Positions 62,625 through 64,000 of a stretch of 64,000 nt of DNA are shown here, one piece after another. Location: contig NZ_KE159723.1 in the NCBI RefSeq assembly GCF_000403455.2, positions 66,424-130,423 of the forward strand, given 5' to 3'. The translations under genes and the position numbers were made by a program. Each line of letters opens with the position of its first letter. Position 1 is the first letter of the stretch. The stretch is from Dorea sp. 5-2. GTDB lineage: Bacteria > Bacillota > Clostridia > Lachnospirales > Lachnospiraceae. The notes below the pieces were generated by a model. It ran no database searches. It was given only the letters and a program-made list of their open reading frames with translations, and was not told where the DNA came from.

Positions 62625-63593
62625 ATGAGTGAACAATATACCTACGCGGTTGCGCGCATACGTGCTTTGGAAGTGTCTCTGTTCTCGAACGCTGTCATTG
62701 ACCAGCTGATCGCCTGCCAGGACTACGGGCAGTGCCTGCAGTTTCTGGAGGAGCGCGGATGGGGCGACAGTGAGACTTCGGGAAATGCGGAGGCGATACT
62801 GACCAGGGAAGAGGAGAAGATCTGGGAGGTTGTGCGCGAGCTGTCCATTGATATGGACAACTTCGCAGTCCTTTCTTATCCGAAGCTTTTCCATAACCTG
62901 AAAGCCGCAATCAAGGAAGTGTGCACGAGCGACAGTGGACGCCATATCTTCTATGACGATGTGGAGATTTCCGGAAAAGAGATGGTAGAGATCGTCGAAG
63001 AGAAGAATTTCGGAAAGCTTCCGGCGAGTATGCAGCATGCGGCAGAAGAGGCGTATGAGGCGCTTCTTCATACCAGGGACGGGCAGTTGTGCGATGTGAT
63101 CATCGACAAGGCGGCGCTTGATGCAGTCTATGCGGCGGGAAAAGCAGCGAAGGCACCGATCATCCGCGATTATGCGGAGTCTACGGTGGCAGTTGCCGAC
63201 ATCAAGATTGCCGTGCGTTCACAGAAAACCGCGAAATCAATGGAATTCATGAAGCGGGCGATGGCTGAATGCAGCAGCATCAGCGTGGATCAGTTATCTA
63301 AGGCGGCGTTAAGCGGCCAGGATGCGATCCGTGAGTATCTGACAGGAACCGCTTATGCGGAGGGAGCAGAGGCGCTTGCCGATTCTCCGTCAGCATTTGA
63401 GCGTTGGTGCGACAACCGCATCATCCAGACGATCAGTCCGCAGAAATATAATGCATTTACCATAGGGCCGGTAGTGGCTTATGTAATTGCGAGACAGAAT
63501 GAGATTAAAACGGTACGAATCATACTTTCCGGGAAACTAAATGATTTACCCGATGATTCAATCCGGGAAAGGGTAAGGGAGATGTATGTATAG
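62625..63593 (+). CDS. ntpC: V-type ATPase subunit C (d-type, rotor/central-stalk adapter)
   Basis: Subunit C (AC39-like) couples the central stalk to the K ring. The 322-residue helical protein starts YTYAVARIRALEVSLFSNAVID and contains typical d-subunit stretches (LRALEV-type start, DYAESTVAVADIKIAVRSQ, and AFTIGPVVAYVIARQNEIKTVRIILSGKL). TAGGAGGCGCTG precedes the ATG, 9 bases after ntpE. Its last codons overlap the next gene by 8 bases. Confidence 0.93.
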   Translation: MSEQYTYAVARIRALEVSLFSNAVIDQLIACQDYGQCLQFLEERGWGDSETSGNAEAILTREEEKIWEVVRELSIDMDNFAVLSYPKLFHNLKAAIKEVCTSDSGRHIFYDDVEISGKEMVEIVEEKNFGKLPASMQHAAEEAYEALLHTRDGQLCDVIIDKAALDAVYAAGKAAKAPIIRDYAESTVAVADIKIAVRSQKTAKSMEFMKRAMAECSSISVDQLSKAALSGQDAIREYLTGTAYAEGAEALADSPSAFERWCDNRIIQTISPQKYNAFTIGPVVAYVIARQNEIKTVRIILSGKLNDLPDDSIRERVREMYV

Positions 63594-63906
63594 GATTGCA
63601 GTATTAGGCGACTATGACAGTATCTATGGCTTCGCGACACTGGGTCTTGACACATTCCCAGTAAGTACCCGGGAAGAAGCAGCAGAGAAGCTTGGAAGGC
63701 TCGCCTCCGGCAAATATGGAGTGATCTATGTTACGGAGAGATGGGCGGCAGAGCTGAAGCATGAGATTTCGAGATATCAGGAGCAGATCACTCCGGCGAT
63801 CATCCAGATTCCGGGTATTGCGGGCAATACCGGAGCGGGAGTTGCAGGAGTTAAGAAGTCGGTGGAGATTGCCGTAGGTTCAGATATCGTATTTTCACAA
63901 CAGTGA
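63586..63906 (+). CDS. ntpG: V-type ATPase subunit F (NtpG)
   Basis: The 106-residue subunit F (NtpG in E. hirae) is a CheY-like small subunit of the central stalk next to subunit D. Motifs: IAVLGDYDSIYGFATLGLDTFP, YGVIYVTERWA, and ITPAIIQIPGIAGNTGAGVAGVKKSVEIAVGSDI. Start overlaps the end of ntpC. The following genes, A, B and D by analogy, are outside the window; two hairpin repeats separate it from the edge. Confidence 0.93.
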   Translation: MYRIAVLGDYDSIYGFATLGLDTFPVSTREEAAEKLGRLASGKYGVIYVTERWAAELKHEISRYQEQITPAIIQIPGIAGNTGAGVAGVKKSVEIAVGSDIVFSQQ

Positions 63907-63911
63907 TAATG

Positions 63912-63957
63912 AAACATCCGCGCCACTAGGCTCGAGAGAACCTCGCCAAGTCGGCAG
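63912..63957 (+). repeat. V-ATPase operon hairpin repeat, copy 2
   Basis: CATCC-GC-GCC-ACT-AGG pairs in steps with CCT, AGT, GGC and GGATG around CTCGAGAGAA. It shares the apical block AGGCTCGARARRACCTCGCC with the other copies. Confidence 0.7.
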
Positions 63958-63962
63958 GATGT

Positions 63963-64000
63963 ACTTTGCAACTAAGCTCGAAAAGACCTCGCTAAGTTGC
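63963..64000 (+). repeat. V-ATPase operon hairpin repeat, copy 3
   Basis: GCAACT pairs with AGTTGC, enclosing AAGCTCGAAAAGACCTCGCTA. It reaches the window edge, next to where ntpA is expected. Confidence 0.7.

Overview
The window looks like a chromosomal segment of an anaerobic, low-to-mid GC Gram-positive bacterium, most likely of the family Lachnospiraceae (Clostridia). The reasons are the strong AGGAGG-type ribosome sites, a long Gram-positive SRP RNA with an Alu domain, a methionine T-box leader, an oxygen-sensitive class III ribonucleotide reductase (nrdDG), meso-diaminopimelate dehydrogenase, an Enterococcus hirae-type V-ATPase operon, and protein types common in that family (YARHG, zinc-ribbon membrane proteins, a DUF6128-like protein, VanW). 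No phage, insertion sequence, tRNA, rRNA or CRISPR array was found.

Layout. 0-3 kb: a minus-strand operon of an amidase lipoprotein and three small zinc-ribbon/YARHG proteins, probably a cell-envelope module. 3-13.3 kb: rsmA, citrate synthase, a lipase-like hydrolase, two unknown proteins (the first behind a sigma-28-like promoter), T-box-metG, ddh and tatD. 13.3-20.5 kb: a minus-strand alpha-glucan block (malQ, a zinc dehydrogenase, two GH13 glucosidases), with an intact relB-yoeB pair and a GH13 remnant between. 20.5-24 kb: an accessory patch with a truncated hicA, a Fic protein, a frameshifted macro-domain gene, an AraC regulator and a small XRE protein. 24-28.8 kb: a HAD protein lacking its catalytic nucleophile, nrdDG and a GH43 enzyme. 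28.8-36.8 kb: a two-component system with its ABC transporter, a second AraC regulator and a MATE exporter behind a leader that ends in a terminator. 36.9-38.2 kb: a PIN protein with a 57-residue partner, and a second relB whose yoeB is truncated. 38.3-42.3 kb: L-arabinose catabolism (araA, FGGY kinase, araD). 42.4-51 kb: an AAA ATPase, an aromatic-synthesis operon (aroF, aroB, SDR), a phosphopantetheinyl transferase and two proteins with tandem repeats. 51-58.8 kb: tadA facing the SRP RNA gene, a B12/radical SAM protein, a 34-residue membrane peptide, VanW, an AIR-synthase-like protein, Lrp, an aminotransferase and trmL. 59-64 kb: the V-ATPase genes in the order F-I-K-E-C-G, running off the right edge before A and B.

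How the genes connect. GH43 can release arabinose for araA/kinase/araD; malQ and the two GH13 enzymes process malto- and isomalto-oligosaccharides. The NtpK ring subunit carries the residue set that binds sodium in E. hirae, so the V-ATPase is probably sodium-coupled. The least explained signals are two families of structured intergenic repeats. One is a 59-nt hairpin present twice, with compensatory base changes. The other is a hairpin with a shared apical sequence present three times inside the V-ATPase operon. Others are the attenuator-like MATE leader, related palindromic operators at two relB loci, and the PIN/57-residue pair.
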